A DNA stretch of 64,000 bases from an uncultured Chryseobacterium sp. (GTDB lineage Bacteria > Bacteroidota > Bacteroidia > Flavobacteriales > Weeksellaceae). The translations under genes and the position numbers were made by a program. Below, in pieces: positions 42,948-52,350 of the stretch. Numbering within the stretch: position 1 is the stretch's first letter; each line of letters starts with the position of its first letter. The stretch is from the NCBI GenBank assembly GCA_913778505.1, contig CAJYWD010000005.1:34297-98296 (forward strand), in the 5' to 3' direction. A model generated the notes under the pieces. The model ran no database searches. It worked only from the letters and a program-made list of their open reading frames with translations, and was not told the origin of the DNA.

Positions 42948-45176
42948 TTATTTTTTAGATAATGCTATTAGAATTTTATCCGGAGTGATGGGTAATTCCC
43001 GCATTCTTACTCCGGTTGCGTTGTAGATTGCATTGGCAATTGCTGGTGCCGTACCAATGATTCCGACTTCGCCGAGACCTTTTGCGCCGGAAGGATTAAT
43101 ATTGGGGTCCGGTTTGTGAATAAAATCAACGTCAATGATTGGAGCATCTGCATTGACCGCAAAATGGTAAGCCGCAAGATCATTCCCGATAACCGTTCCC
43201 AGTTTCCTGTCAATCTGATTCTCTTCCATCAGCGTCATTCCAATTCCGCCGACTGCTGCGCCGGACATCTGATTGGCAGCAGCCTGACTGTTGATGATGG
43301 TTCCGCCATCTGCCACCACTGCAAGCCTCTCAACTTTTACCTGACCAGTGCGCCGATTGACCTTAACCTTACAAAAATGCGCAGCTGATGAAGCGAATGC
43401 AAACTTTTCACGCTCACTTCCCGGCTTAGAGCTGACGTCGACTCTGATGTGCTGGAGATTGTTCTTCTCAAACAATTCGGAGTAAGACACGGTTGCGGAT
43501 GAATTGCTTTTTAAGCTGATGTGTTTGTCAGATAGAATTAGATGATCAGGATTCATGTTTTTGAAGTCTTCATTGGCAATGCCTGCATATTCTGCCAGTT
43601 TCTGTCTAATCTGTTTGCTCGCCTCATAGACCGCTCCGCTCACGGACGATAATCCTGTACTTCCACCCTGACTTGGTGCCGGCGGAAGATTGGAATTTCC
43701 AAGCTCAATAGTGATCTTGTCTTTCGCAATATCGGTGATTTCATGGGCAATGTTCTGCATGCCGGTTCCTGTTCCGGTTCCGATGTCTGTCATTGCAGTT
43801 TGTATCACCATGGCACCAGTTTTATCAAAGATGATGGCGGCTTTAGCTTCGCGACGGCCGGCGTTCCACATCCCGACAGCCATGCCGTAACCCGTGTACC
43901 AGTCACCATTCAATGATGATTTGGGCGTTGATTTTCTGGATTTCCAGCCAATCATTTGAGCACCTTTCTGTATGCATTCATCCAGAAAATGAGTGGACCA
44001 TGGCAGGTTAGAATCCGGATGTTTTTCCAGGGAAATATTTTTCAACCTGAGCTGCACAGGATCCATCTTTAATTGATAAGCCAGTTCATCCATGGCAGAT
44101 TCCAGCGCAAAGACACCCGTGCAGTCTCCGGGACCGCGCATCCATGTGGGCGTACTGAGATTCAATGGAACTGTGGCAGCCTCTGTTTTGAGGTTGGGCA
44201 ACGTGTAGATCAATCTTGTTACGCGAGTAATGCCATCATTGAAATTTTCATAAAGTGAAGTTTCATTTTTGGCCTGATGTAAAATTCCTGTCAGCGTACC
44301 AGAATGGTCCGCACCCAGCTGAATGCGTTGCCAGGACGCCGGTCTGTATCCGGTTGCTGCAAACATCTGCGGTCTTGTCAGCATAAGTTTTACCGGTCTA
44401 GACACCTGTTTTGCAGCCATGGCAGACGCCAGCGCATGAGGCCAGACTCTGAGGCCCGAACCAAAACCGCCGCCTACAAACTCGCTGAACACCTCAATAT
44501 TACTTTCCGGAATTTCAAATAGCTTGGAGAATGTTTTCTGAACACCATTGACACCCTGATTTTTATCATAAAGCCTTAAATGATTATCTCCGGTCCACTG
44601 CGCAATGGTCGCATGCATTTCCATTGGATTGTGAACGTCTGCCTTTATGGTGTATTCCTGATTTAACACAAAAGCTGAATTCTGCCAGCTGCTGAGATTC
44701 CCTCGCTCCTTCCCTTCCGGTTTCAGAGCTACAGAATCCCGGGCTGAATCAAAATCAACCTTGAAATGATCTTTTTGATAGTCTGTTTCTATCAGAGTCG
44801 CCGCAAACGTTGCATCTTCCAGCGTTTCAGCGATAACCATGGCAATGGGCTGACCTTTGTAATAAATGGTATCGGTATGGAAAATAGGCAGTCCAAATTT
44901 AGAATCTTTGATCTTTTGCTCTGTTGATAATCCAGGAACATTTGGTTTACTCTGATGCGTTACGACATCCAGGACACCTTCCACCTGCCTGGCTTTATCC
45001 ACATTAATCGAGTTTATCTTGCCTGCGGGCACGGTGCTGGTAACCAGAACGGCGTAGCACATATTCTTGACTTCATATTCTGCGGCATATTTTCCTCGTC
45101 CGGTGACTTTAGCTACACCTTCTACACGGCCTTCCGGTTTTTTTGATTTGATATTTAATAGATCTAATAATCCCAT
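42948..45176 (-). CDS. xanthine dehydrogenase-family molybdopterin-binding subunit (triad 2)
   Basis: KPEGRVEGVAKVTGRGKYAAEY, FVGGGFGSGLRVWPHALASAMA, KGLGEVGIIGTAPAIANAI. Confidence 0.95.
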   Translation of the reverse strand: MGLLDLLNIKSKKPEGRVEGVAKVTGRGKYAAEYEVKNMCYAVLVTSTVPAGKINSINVDKARQVEGVLDVVTHQSKPNVPGLSTEQKIKDSKFGLPIFHTDTIYYKGQPIAMVIAETLEDATFAATLIETDYQKDHFKVDFDSARDSVALKPEGKERGNLSSWQNSAFVLNQEYTIKADVHNPMEMHATIAQWTGDNHLRLYDKNQGVNGVQKTFSKLFEIPESNIEVFSEFVGGGFGSGLRVWPHALASAMAAKQVSRPVKLMLTRPQMFAATGYRPASWQRIQLGADHSGTLTGILHQAKNETSLYENFNDGITRVTRLIYTLPNLKTEAATVPLNLSTPTWMRGPGDCTGVFALESAMDELAYQLKMDPVQLRLKNISLEKHPDSNLPWSTHFLDECIQKGAQMIGWKSRKSTPKSSLNGDWYTGYGMAVGMWNAGRREAKAAIIFDKTGAMVIQTAMTDIGTGTGTGMQNIAHEITDIAKDKITIELGNSNLPPAPSQGGSTGLSSVSGAVYEASKQIRQKLAEYAGIANEDFKNMNPDHLILSDKHISLKSNSSATVSYSELFEKNNLQHIRVDVSSKPGSEREKFAFASSAAHFCKVKVNRRTGQVKVERLAVVADGGTIINSQAAANQMSGAAVGGIGMTLMEENQIDRKLGTVIGNDLAAYHFAVNADAPIIDVDFIHKPDPNINPSGAKGLGEVGIIGTAPAIANAIYNATGVRMRELPITPDKILIALSKK

Positions 45177-45197
45177 AACTTTAATTTTAATGAGTGC

Positions 45198-46178
45198 CTA
45201 TAATGGCTTGATACAATTCTGCAAAGCGGTGACGATGGCACCTTGTAACATCGGAATCTTGTACGCATTTTCTGACAACGGCTTCAGATCGCGGATTGCC
45301 AATTGAGCCGCCTGCTCAAAAATCTCTGTAGATACCCGTTTCCCATTTAAGAATTGTTCTGCCTCCAGCCAGCGCCACGGTTTGTGCGCTACACCGCCGG
45401 AAGAAAGTCTTGCATTTTTGATGGTTTTGCCTTCCATATCCAATGCAGCGGCTACCGAAATCAAAGCAAAAGCATAAGATGTCCTGTCCCGGATTTTGAC
45501 ATAAGAAGTATGCTTGCCAAAACGATTATCCGGAACCTCAATCGCCGTAATGATGGCATCATCGGGTAAATGATTGTCCAGCCAAGGCGTATCTTCGGGA
45601 AGTTTATGGAAGTCAGTGAAAGGAATTTTGATATCCTTCTGATCTTTAGTTTTAATACTAACGCTGGCGTCCAGCGCAGAAAGCGCAACACAAAAATCCG
45701 AAGGATGTACAGCCACACACTGGCCGTTGTGACCTACCACGGCACTCATCCGGTTGGCACCGTCTATAGCGCTGCATCCACTTCCAGGATTTCTTTTATT
45801 GCACGGCGTGCTGATATCGTAGAAATAAGGACATCTAGTACGCTGCATGACGTTGCCGGACGAACTTGCCATATTCCGAATCTGCGGCGACGCGCCAGCC
45901 AGAATTGCCTGGGAAATGAGCGGAAATTTTTCCTTTACTATCTTATCACTGGCCACTCTGGAGTTGCTGGCCATTGCGCCAATTGTCAAAATGTTATTTG
46001 TCAGATTTACTTCGCTGGATAGTGCGCCGGTCACATCTATCAACTGTTGCGGCTGAGCGATTGTTTTTTTCATGAGGTCTACCAGATTGGTACCTCCGGC
46101 GATGAAGTGACTATCAGAGTTTTTTTTGCTAAGCGCATCCTCTGAAGATCTTGCTTTTTCAAAAGTGAATGGTCTCAT
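45198..46178 (-). CDS. xanthine dehydrogenase-family FAD-binding subunit (triad 2, PaoB-like)
   Basis: HFIAGGTNLVDLMKKTI; RTRCPYFYDISTPCNKRNPGSGCSAIDGANRMSAVVG. Confidence 0.94.
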   Translation of the reverse strand: MRPFTFEKARSSEDALSKKNSDSHFIAGGTNLVDLMKKTIAQPQQLIDVTGALSSEVNLTNNILTIGAMASNSRVASDKIVKEKFPLISQAILAGASPQIRNMASSSGNVMQRTRCPYFYDISTPCNKRNPGSGCSAIDGANRMSAVVGHNGQCVAVHPSDFCVALSALDASVSIKTKDQKDIKIPFTDFHKLPEDTPWLDNHLPDDAIITAIEVPDNRFGKHTSYVKIRDRTSYAFALISVAAALDMEGKTIKNARLSSGGVAHKPWRWLEAEQFLNGKRVSTEIFEQAAQLAIRDLKPLSENAYKIPMLQGAIVTALQNCIKPL

Positions 46179-46768
46179 TGAGCTGCTACTTTTTGAATGG
46201 ATTGGACAATTCCGTTATACGCTCCGCAACGACAAAGATTGCCACTCATATATTCTTTGATCTCTTCTACAGATCCTGTGTGACCTTCCTTCACGCAGGC
46301 CACGGCAGACATAATCTGTCCGGGTGTACAGTAGCCGCACTGAAAACCGTCACATTCTATAAACGCCTTCTGCATCGGGTGAAGTTCATCACCATCCGCC
46401 AGACCTTCGATGGTCGTAATCTCCTTGCCTTGAGCCATGGCAGCCAGTGTGAGACATCCCAAGGCGCGCTCTCCGTCGATATGGATGGTACATGCGCCAC
46501 ATTGACCATGATCACAGCCTTTTTTGGAACCTGTCAGATTAAGCTGCTCACGGACAAGATCCAATACTGTTGTTCTGGTGTCCACATAAAGTGTATGCGA
46601 TTTTTTATTGATGGAAAGTGTAAGCCGCGAAACATTTTTCTTGGGAATCAGATATTGCTTGACGTCTTGGTAAAAGGCCTTAACCGATGTGGGAATAGCC
46701 ATGAAACCAGCGATAAGTCCGGATACTTTGATAAAGCTCCGCCGGTTATAATGTCCTTTAAACTCCAT
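46175..46768 (-). CDS. 2Fe-2S subunit with Tat signal (triad 2, PaoA-like)
   Basis: Twin-arginine leader NRRSFIKVSGLIAGFMAIPTSVKAF; GCDHGQCGACTIHIDG; QCGYCTPGQIMSAV. Confidence 0.95.
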   Translation of the reverse strand: MEFKGHYNRRSFIKVSGLIAGFMAIPTSVKAFYQDVKQYLIPKKNVSRLTLSINKKSHTLYVDTRTTVLDLVREQLNLTGSKKGCDHGQCGACTIHIDGERALGCLTLAAMAQGKEITTIEGLADGDELHPMQKAFIECDGFQCGYCTPGQIMSAVACVKEGHTGSVEEIKEYMSGNLCRCGAYNGIVQSIQKVAAQ

Positions 46769-46910
46769 TAGATGATTTTTTCAATTAATTCAGTGATTGG
46801 TCTAACAAAGATCATGAAATAAAACAATAAACCCGCCATTTTTTATACAGTTTTGCACACTATTCGCTAATTAATCATTCCTCGAAAGAAGGATGTGATG
46901 AATTAATATG

Positions 46911-46918
46911 TAAATTTG
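46911..46918 (+). promoter_or_regulatory. -7 element TAAATTTG upstream of the xdhC-moa operon
   Basis: Exact TAnnTTTG match about 85 bp before the xdhC start; no clear -33 TTTG. Confidence 0.3.
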
Positions 46919-47000
46919 AAGAGATAATCATTTATGATTATACCCTACAACAGTTTGTAGCGAAGGTTAAAAATTTACCGCTGAATACAAAAAAATTTCA

Positions 47001-48119
47001 ATGAAAGAAATTCTGGATATTATCAATGCTTATGAAGCTGCACTTTCAAAAGGTTTGCAGGCCGCACTGGCAACGGTTGTAAAAGTTGAAGGATCCTCTT
47101 ACCGAAGAGCCGGCGCAAGAATGCTGGTGACTGAAGACGGACAACTTACCGGTGCCATCAGCGGAGGTTGTCTGGAGGGTGATGCACTGCGCCGGGCTCT
47201 TCTCGCCATTCATCAGAAAAATAATAAACTGATTACGTACGACACCAGTAATCCCGATGACCTGGAATTTGGTGTACAGCTGGGATGTAATGGTATTGTC
47301 CACATCCTTTTTGAATACATTGACAGTTCTGCCGAGATCCAGCCCATCCATCTTCTGAAGCAAATACCTCAACACAGAAATGAATGTGTGCTGACGACCA
47401 TTTTTTCTTTGAACAAAAAAAATCATCAGACAGGAACAGTCGGATTGCTGAGCGGGAATAAGTTATCTATGATCGAAAACCAATCGCTTTCCGAAAATAG
47501 GCTTAAAAACATTTCTGCAAGAGCCATCAACGAAAAACAAAATGTTTTGGCCAATTCAGTAAATGATGAACTACTGATGCAATATATTTCTCCCCAAACC
47601 ACTCTGGTGATTGCTGGAGCAGGCAACGATGCACAACCGTTGGTAGACGCTGCAACAATATTAGGCTGGAACACTATTATAGCAGACGGCAGAGCTACAC
47701 ACGCACTGAAAAAAAGATTTCCCAAAGCCGATGAAGTTTTACATGTGAAAGCGGAAGAACTGATTCATAACATTTCGGTAGATGGGACAACAGTTTTTGT
47801 GTTAATGACCCATAATTATCAGTACGATCTTTCGGTTTTAAAATCGATTATTGGTCTGCCAACGCCCTACATTGGATTACTCGGACCAAAAACCCGGTTT
47901 AAGAAATTAATGAGTGATCTTACAAATGAAGGTCTTGAAGTCACTGACTCGGAATTAAATAAACTTTACGGTCCCGTTGGAATAGATATTGGTGCAGAGA
48001 CTTCGGAGGAAATCGCCATTTCCGTAATTGCTGAGATCAAGGCGGTCCTCAGCGGAAAAAAAGGATCTTCATTGCGGGACAAGCCGGAAAAAATGCATAC
48101 TGACATTCTCAGTATTTAA
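47001..48119 (+). CDS. XdhC family protein (Moco insertion/sulfuration chaperone)
   Basis: LATVVKVEGSSYRRAGARMLVTEDGQLTGAISGGCLEGD; VIAGAGNDAQPLVDAA; FVLMTHNYQYDLSVL. Confidence 0.93.
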   Translation: MKEILDIINAYEAALSKGLQAALATVVKVEGSSYRRAGARMLVTEDGQLTGAISGGCLEGDALRRALLAIHQKNNKLITYDTSNPDDLEFGVQLGCNGIVHILFEYIDSSAEIQPIHLLKQIPQHRNECVLTTIFSLNKKNHQTGTVGLLSGNKLSMIENQSLSENRLKNISARAINEKQNVLANSVNDELLMQYISPQTTLVIAGAGNDAQPLVDAATILGWNTIIADGRATHALKKRFPKADEVLHVKAEELIHNISVDGTTVFVLMTHNYQYDLSVLKSIIGLPTPYIGLLGPKTRFKKLMSDLTNEGLEVTDSELNKLYGPVGIDIGAETSEEIAISVIAEIKAVLSGKKGSSLRDKPEKMHTDILSI

Positions 48120-48124
48120 ACTTT

Positions 48125-49105
48125 ATGATAACTGATCAATTCGGAAGAACCCACAACTACCTTCGTATATCACTGACGGATAATTGCAACCTGCGCTGCT
48201 TCTACTGTATGCCGGAAGAAAATTATGATTTTACACCGCATAAGAAACTGATGCAGGCGGATGAAATCGATACAATTGCTGGATTATTTGTAAAACATGG
48301 CGTTAATAAAATCAGACTTACCGGAGGTGAACCTTTTGTAAGGAAAGATGCTTCACACATCATCCGAAACCTGGGAAAACTTCCTGTACAATTGAATTGT
48401 ACCACCAACGGAATCCGAATTGATGATATGCTTCCTGAGATTATTCAGTCGGATTTTCAGAGCATTAACATCAGTCTTGATACTTTACAGAGGGAAAAAT
48501 TCCTGAAAATTACCCGCCGCGATTATTTTGACCGCGTCCTCAAAAACATTCATCTTTTACTACAGCACAACATCAAAACCAAGATCAATGTTGTTGCCAT
48601 GAAAGATATTAATGATGATGAAATTTCAGATTTTATTGCATTTACAAAAGATCATCCTGTAGAAGTAAGATTTATTGAGTTTATGCCTTTCAGTGGAAAC
48701 CGATGGAGCAGCAATCAGGTGATGACCCAAAAAGACATTCTGGATATCATCCGAGAAAAATATGATTTTAATCCGCTTCCAATTGGCTTTCATGACACAG
48801 CAAAATCTTACAGCATTGATGGGCATCAAGGAAGTTTTTCGATTATAAGCACAATGAGCGAACCGTTTTGCAGCGGCTGCAACAGAATCCGGCTTACCGC
48901 AGACGGAAAATTAAAGAACTGCCTGTTTTCAAAAAAAGAAACCGATCTTCTTACGCCTTTACGAAATGGTGAAGATATTTTACCGATCATAGAATCTGCG
49001 ATCTGGTCGAAAGCAAAAACGCAGGGCGGACAACTGAACGAACAATTTGAAAAAATAAACACATCAATCATTCAGAACAGAAGTATGATCAATATTGGCG
49101 GATAA
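48125..49105 (+). CDS. moaA: GTP 3',8-cyclase MoaA
   Basis: Radical SAM DNCNLRCFYCMP; LTGGEPFVRKD; C-terminal CSGCNRIRLTADGKLKNCLF. Confidence 0.97.
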   Translation: MITDQFGRTHNYLRISLTDNCNLRCFYCMPEENYDFTPHKKLMQADEIDTIAGLFVKHGVNKIRLTGGEPFVRKDASHIIRNLGKLPVQLNCTTNGIRIDDMLPEIIQSDFQSINISLDTLQREKFLKITRRDYFDRVLKNIHLLLQHNIKTKINVVAMKDINDDEISDFIAFTKDHPVEVRFIEFMPFSGNRWSSNQVMTQKDILDIIREKYDFNPLPIGFHDTAKSYSIDGHQGSFSIISTMSEPFCSGCNRIRLTADGKLKNCLFSKKETDLLTPLRNGEDILPIIESAIWSKAKTQGGQLNEQFEKINTSIIQNRSMINIGG

Positions 49106-49701
49106 TGAAAAATACAGGAATTATAGTATTGGCAGCCGGAAATTCTTCCAGAATGGGATCTCCGAAACAACTTTTGGAGTATGAGGGAAAAACATTTTTA
49201 GAAAGAATAACTGATACTGCTTTAGAAGTATTTGATCCGAACAAAATCGTTTTGGTTCTCGGAGCCCGCCATCATGAAATATCTTCTGTCATTAAAAATA
49301 AAAATATACACATCGTTATCAATGAAAACTGGGAATCAGGAATGGCTTCCTCCATACAATCAGGAATGAAAACACTGTCCCGTCTGTTTCCCGAAATGGA
49401 TAGATGTTTCATTTCGGTATGCGATCAGCCATATCTCACGGGTGATTTATTTTCAGAAATGCTTCAGTTACAGGTAACTTCAGGAAAGGAAATTGTTGTC
49501 ACAAAATATGCCGATACGTTGGGCGTTCCTGCCTTATTTTCTAAAAAATATTTTAAGCCGTTAATGGAATTGACCGGAGAGCAAGGTGCAAAAAAGATCA
49601 TTCAGCAGAATATGGACGATGTTGAATCTTTTCAATTTGAAAAAGGCGCTGTTGACATTGATACGCCACCAGATTATCATCATTTAAAAACCCAGCCATG
49701 A
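49105..49701 (+). CDS. MocA-type nucleotidyltransferase family protein
   Basis: GIIVLAAGNSSRMGSPKQLLEYEGKTFLERI; SVCDQPYLT. Confidence 0.9.
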   Translation: MKNTGIIVLAAGNSSRMGSPKQLLEYEGKTFLERITDTALEVFDPNKIVLVLGARHHEISSVIKNKNIHIVINENWESGMASSIQSGMKTLSRLFPEMDRCFISVCDQPYLTGDLFSEMLQLQVTSGKEIVVTKYADTLGVPALFSKKYFKPLMELTGEQGAKKIIQQNMDDVESFQFEKGAVDIDTPPDYHHLKTQP

Positions 49702-50873
49702 TAAGCGTAGAAGAAGCAAAAAAAATAATCGAACAAAATATTCCGGAAAGAAAAACCCGGATTCTTCCTTTGAAAGAAGCCTTCGGGCACACTACCGCAG
49801 AAGATATTTACTCAAAATATAACATCCCAAATTTTTCACAGTCCTCAATGGACGGCTACGCCATCCGTTTTGAAGATAAAGATCTAAAGCTGAAAATTTC
49901 AGGCGAAATGCAGGCGGGATCTATAGAGCAGTTTCATCTCGAAAAAGGAAATGCATGTCGTATTTTTACGGGAGCTCCCCTTCCCATTGGCGCAGATACC
50001 ATCGTTATGCAGGAAAAAGCTTCGACTGAAAACGGATATCTCACCGTTCAGGATCACGATCTCGAAAAAGGGCTGCACGTACGAAATGCCGGAAGCGATG
50101 CGAAAAAAGACACTGTGGCAATACGTTCGGGAAGCTATCTTTCGGCTGCTGCCATCGGCTATCTCGCCGGAATCGGATGTACGGAAATCAACGTATTTGT
50201 ACCTCCATCGGTTTCGTTAATTCTTACGGGCAACGAATTGGTACAACCGGGAGAAAATTTAGCTTTTGGTCAGGTTTACGAATCCAATTCCTACCAGTTG
50301 GAAGTTGTTTTAAAACAATGTGGAATTACTACTGTTAAAAGCTTTTGGGTAAAAGATGATCCTTCTGAGGTTGAAAAAACGCTGGATCTTGCCATTTCCA
50401 AAACGGATATTGTGATTTTGGTGGGCGGTGTAAGTGTCGGCGATTACGATTTCGTCATTGATGCCACAAAACAATGCGGCGTTGAGCAGAAATTTCATAA
50501 AATCCGGCAGAAACCCGGAAAACCTTTCTATTTTGGAACGAAGGGAGAAAAACTTGTTTTCGGCTTACCCGGAAATCCGTCATCGGCATTAACCTGTTTT
50601 TATTTATACATTGCGCCATTGCTTTCAGAAATCATGAAACGTCCTGAGATTACAGAGAAAACCAAAGCAACTTCCACGTCGTCTTATGGAAAGAAAACCG
50701 GTCTGACCCATTTCCTGAAAGCAACCTATGACAACGGAACAGTAACGCCGCTTCATGCGCAGGAATCGTATCGTCTCCAGTCTTTTGCGGAAGCCAATTG
50801 TCTGATGATTTTACCTGAAGATTCGGAAGGCTGTGCAAAAGATGAAGAAGTTGGAATTATACTGTTTAAATAA
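49698..50873 (+). CDS. moeA: molybdopterin molybdenumtransferase MoeA
   Basis: SSMDGYAIRF; IFTGAPLPIGADTIVMQE; LVGGVSVGDYDFV; GLPGNPSSALTCFYLY. Confidence 0.96.
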   Translation: MISVEEAKKIIEQNIPERKTRILPLKEAFGHTTAEDIYSKYNIPNFSQSSMDGYAIRFEDKDLKLKISGEMQAGSIEQFHLEKGNACRIFTGAPLPIGADTIVMQEKASTENGYLTVQDHDLEKGLHVRNAGSDAKKDTVAIRSGSYLSAAAIGYLAGIGCTEINVFVPPSVSLILTGNELVQPGENLAFGQVYESNSYQLEVVLKQCGITTVKSFWVKDDPSEVEKTLDLAISKTDIVILVGGVSVGDYDFVIDATKQCGVEQKFHKIRQKPGKPFYFGTKGEKLVFGLPGNPSSALTCFYLYIAPLLSEIMKRPEITEKTKATSTSSYGKKTGLTHFLKATYDNGTVTPLHAQESYRLQSFAEANCLMILPEDSEGCAKDEEVGIILFK

Positions 50874-50883
50874 AGATCAAATA

Positions 50884-51618
50884 ATGAATGTAGAATTTTT
50901 TTATCTGATTTTATTTGTCATCGCAGCTTTATATGCAGCAGTCGGGCACGGTGGCGCAAGCGGTTATCTGGCGCTGATGGCTTTGTATGGAATAGCTCCC
51001 AAAGAAATGAAACCTACGGCTTTGGTGCTTAATCTCTTCGTTTCGCTTACGTCTTTTATACAATATTATCGTGGAGGACATTTTAAACTCAGGATCTTTA
51101 TTCCGATTGCTTTAGCTTCTATTCCTCTGGCTTTCGTGGGTGGAATGATTCATATTGAAGACACTTTGTACAAAAGAATCTTAGGGATTTTACTGCTATT
51201 TCCTGTTTTCCGTTTTTTCTTTTTTAAAAGTCCGGATGACAGCGAGCTGAAAGATCCTCAAATCTATTTATCCTTACTTTTCGGAGGAGTGATCGGTTTA
51301 TTGTCCGGAATGATCGGCATTGGCGGCGGAATTTTGTTATCTCCGGTGCTGATTTTACTGAAATGGACCAACCAGAAACAGACCGCGGCAATCAGTGCAG
51401 CTTTTATTTTTGTTAATTCCGTGGCGGGTTTGGGAGGAATGTTCACCAAAGAGATTTCTTTTACGAGCGATATGTGGATGTACATCATCTGTGCATTTGC
51501 AGGCGGATTGCTTGGCGCTTACCTCGCTGCGAAAAAACTGAATCAAAACGGGCTGAAATATGTACTTGCTGTCGTACTTTTGATGGCTTCCTACAAATTA
51601 ATATCAAGCACAATTTAA
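50884..51618 (+). CDS. TauE/SafE family sulfite exporter-like permease
   Basis: AALYAAVGHGGASGYLALMALYGIAPKEMKPTALVLNL...GLLSGMIGIGGGILLSPVLIL; start MNVEFFYL preferred over 50833. Confidence 0.92.
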   Translation: MNVEFFYLILFVIAALYAAVGHGGASGYLALMALYGIAPKEMKPTALVLNLFVSLTSFIQYYRGGHFKLRIFIPIALASIPLAFVGGMIHIEDTLYKRILGILLLFPVFRFFFFKSPDDSELKDPQIYLSLLFGGVIGLLSGMIGIGGGILLSPVLILLKWTNQKQTAAISAAFIFVNSVAGLGGMFTKEISFTSDMWMYIICAFAGGLLGAYLAAKKLNQNGLKYVLAVVLLMASYKLISSTI

Positions 51619-51628
51619 AGATCATTAA

Positions 51629-52120
51629 ATGAAAAATTTTGTTCTACTTCTTACAGTTTTCTACGCTTCCTTTGCTTTTGCCCAATCTTCAAAAAGCATT
51701 GAAATTATCGCTCCCGATAACCAGAAAACAATTGTCACATCCACTGAACTTTTGAAATATCCACAAAAAACTATCGACAGTATACACATTACCAATCATT
51801 TAAAAGAATATAAATCTACCCTTAAAAACATAAAAGGGGTTTTGCTGAAAGATGTTCTTTCAAAAATTTCATTTAAAGAAAAATCACCAAAAGTGTTAAG
51901 CGAATATTACATTACTTGCATTGCAGAAGACGGCTATAAAGTTGTTTTTTCGTGGAACGAAATCTTCAATACGACAGTTGGTAATCATGTTTTAATAATT
52001 CCGGAAACTGAGAGCAGACCCGAGAATGGCATTTCCACCCTCTCTCCTACTGATTATGCCACCGGAAGACGATATGTAAAAAAGCTGAAAACCATTCAAT
52101 TCAAAAACGTAAATGAATGA
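51629..52120 (+). CDS. exported molybdopterin-binding-domain-like protein
   Basis: Signal peptide MKNFVLLLTVFYASFAFAQ; KNIKGVLLKDVLSKISF...YYITCIAEDGYKVVFSWNEIFNTTVGNHVLIIPE resembles sulfite-oxidase-fold (PF00174-like) patterns. Confidence 0.6.
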   Translation: MKNFVLLLTVFYASFAFAQSSKSIEIIAPDNQKTIVTSTELLKYPQKTIDSIHITNHLKEYKSTLKNIKGVLLKDVLSKISFKEKSPKVLSEYYITCIAEDGYKVVFSWNEIFNTTVGNHVLIIPETESRPENGISTLSPTDYATGRRYVKKLKTIQFKNVNE

Positions 52121-52347
52121 GTACTGTAAAAATAATAAGCTTTGGCAGACTGAAAGAAATCTTAGGTCCGGATTTTGAAGCGGAAGCGGAAAATACCGAC
52201 CAACTGCTTAATCAACTCACTGAAAAATTTCCCCAGCTGAAAGATTTAAAACTGGGAATTGCTGTGAATCAAAAGATTATTTCAGAAAATACAGCTTTAC
52301 AAAATAACGATGTGGTCGCTTTAATGCCACCTTATTCAGGAGGATAA
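52117..52347 (+). CDS. moaD: molybdopterin synthase sulfur carrier subunit MoaD
   Basis: 76-aa beta-grasp protein ending ...DVVALMPPYSGG (C-terminal Gly-Gly). Confidence 0.95.
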   Translation: MSTVKIISFGRLKEILGPDFEAEAENTDQLLNQLTEKFPQLKDLKLGIAVNQKIISENTALQNNDVVALMPPYSGG

Positions 52348-52350
52348 AAT

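Noticed and set aside
46169-46771. 200-aa plus-strand ORF over the Tat 2Fe-2S subunit
   Set aside because: The minus-strand frame has 2Fe-2S and Tat motifs; the plus ORF is its mirror.
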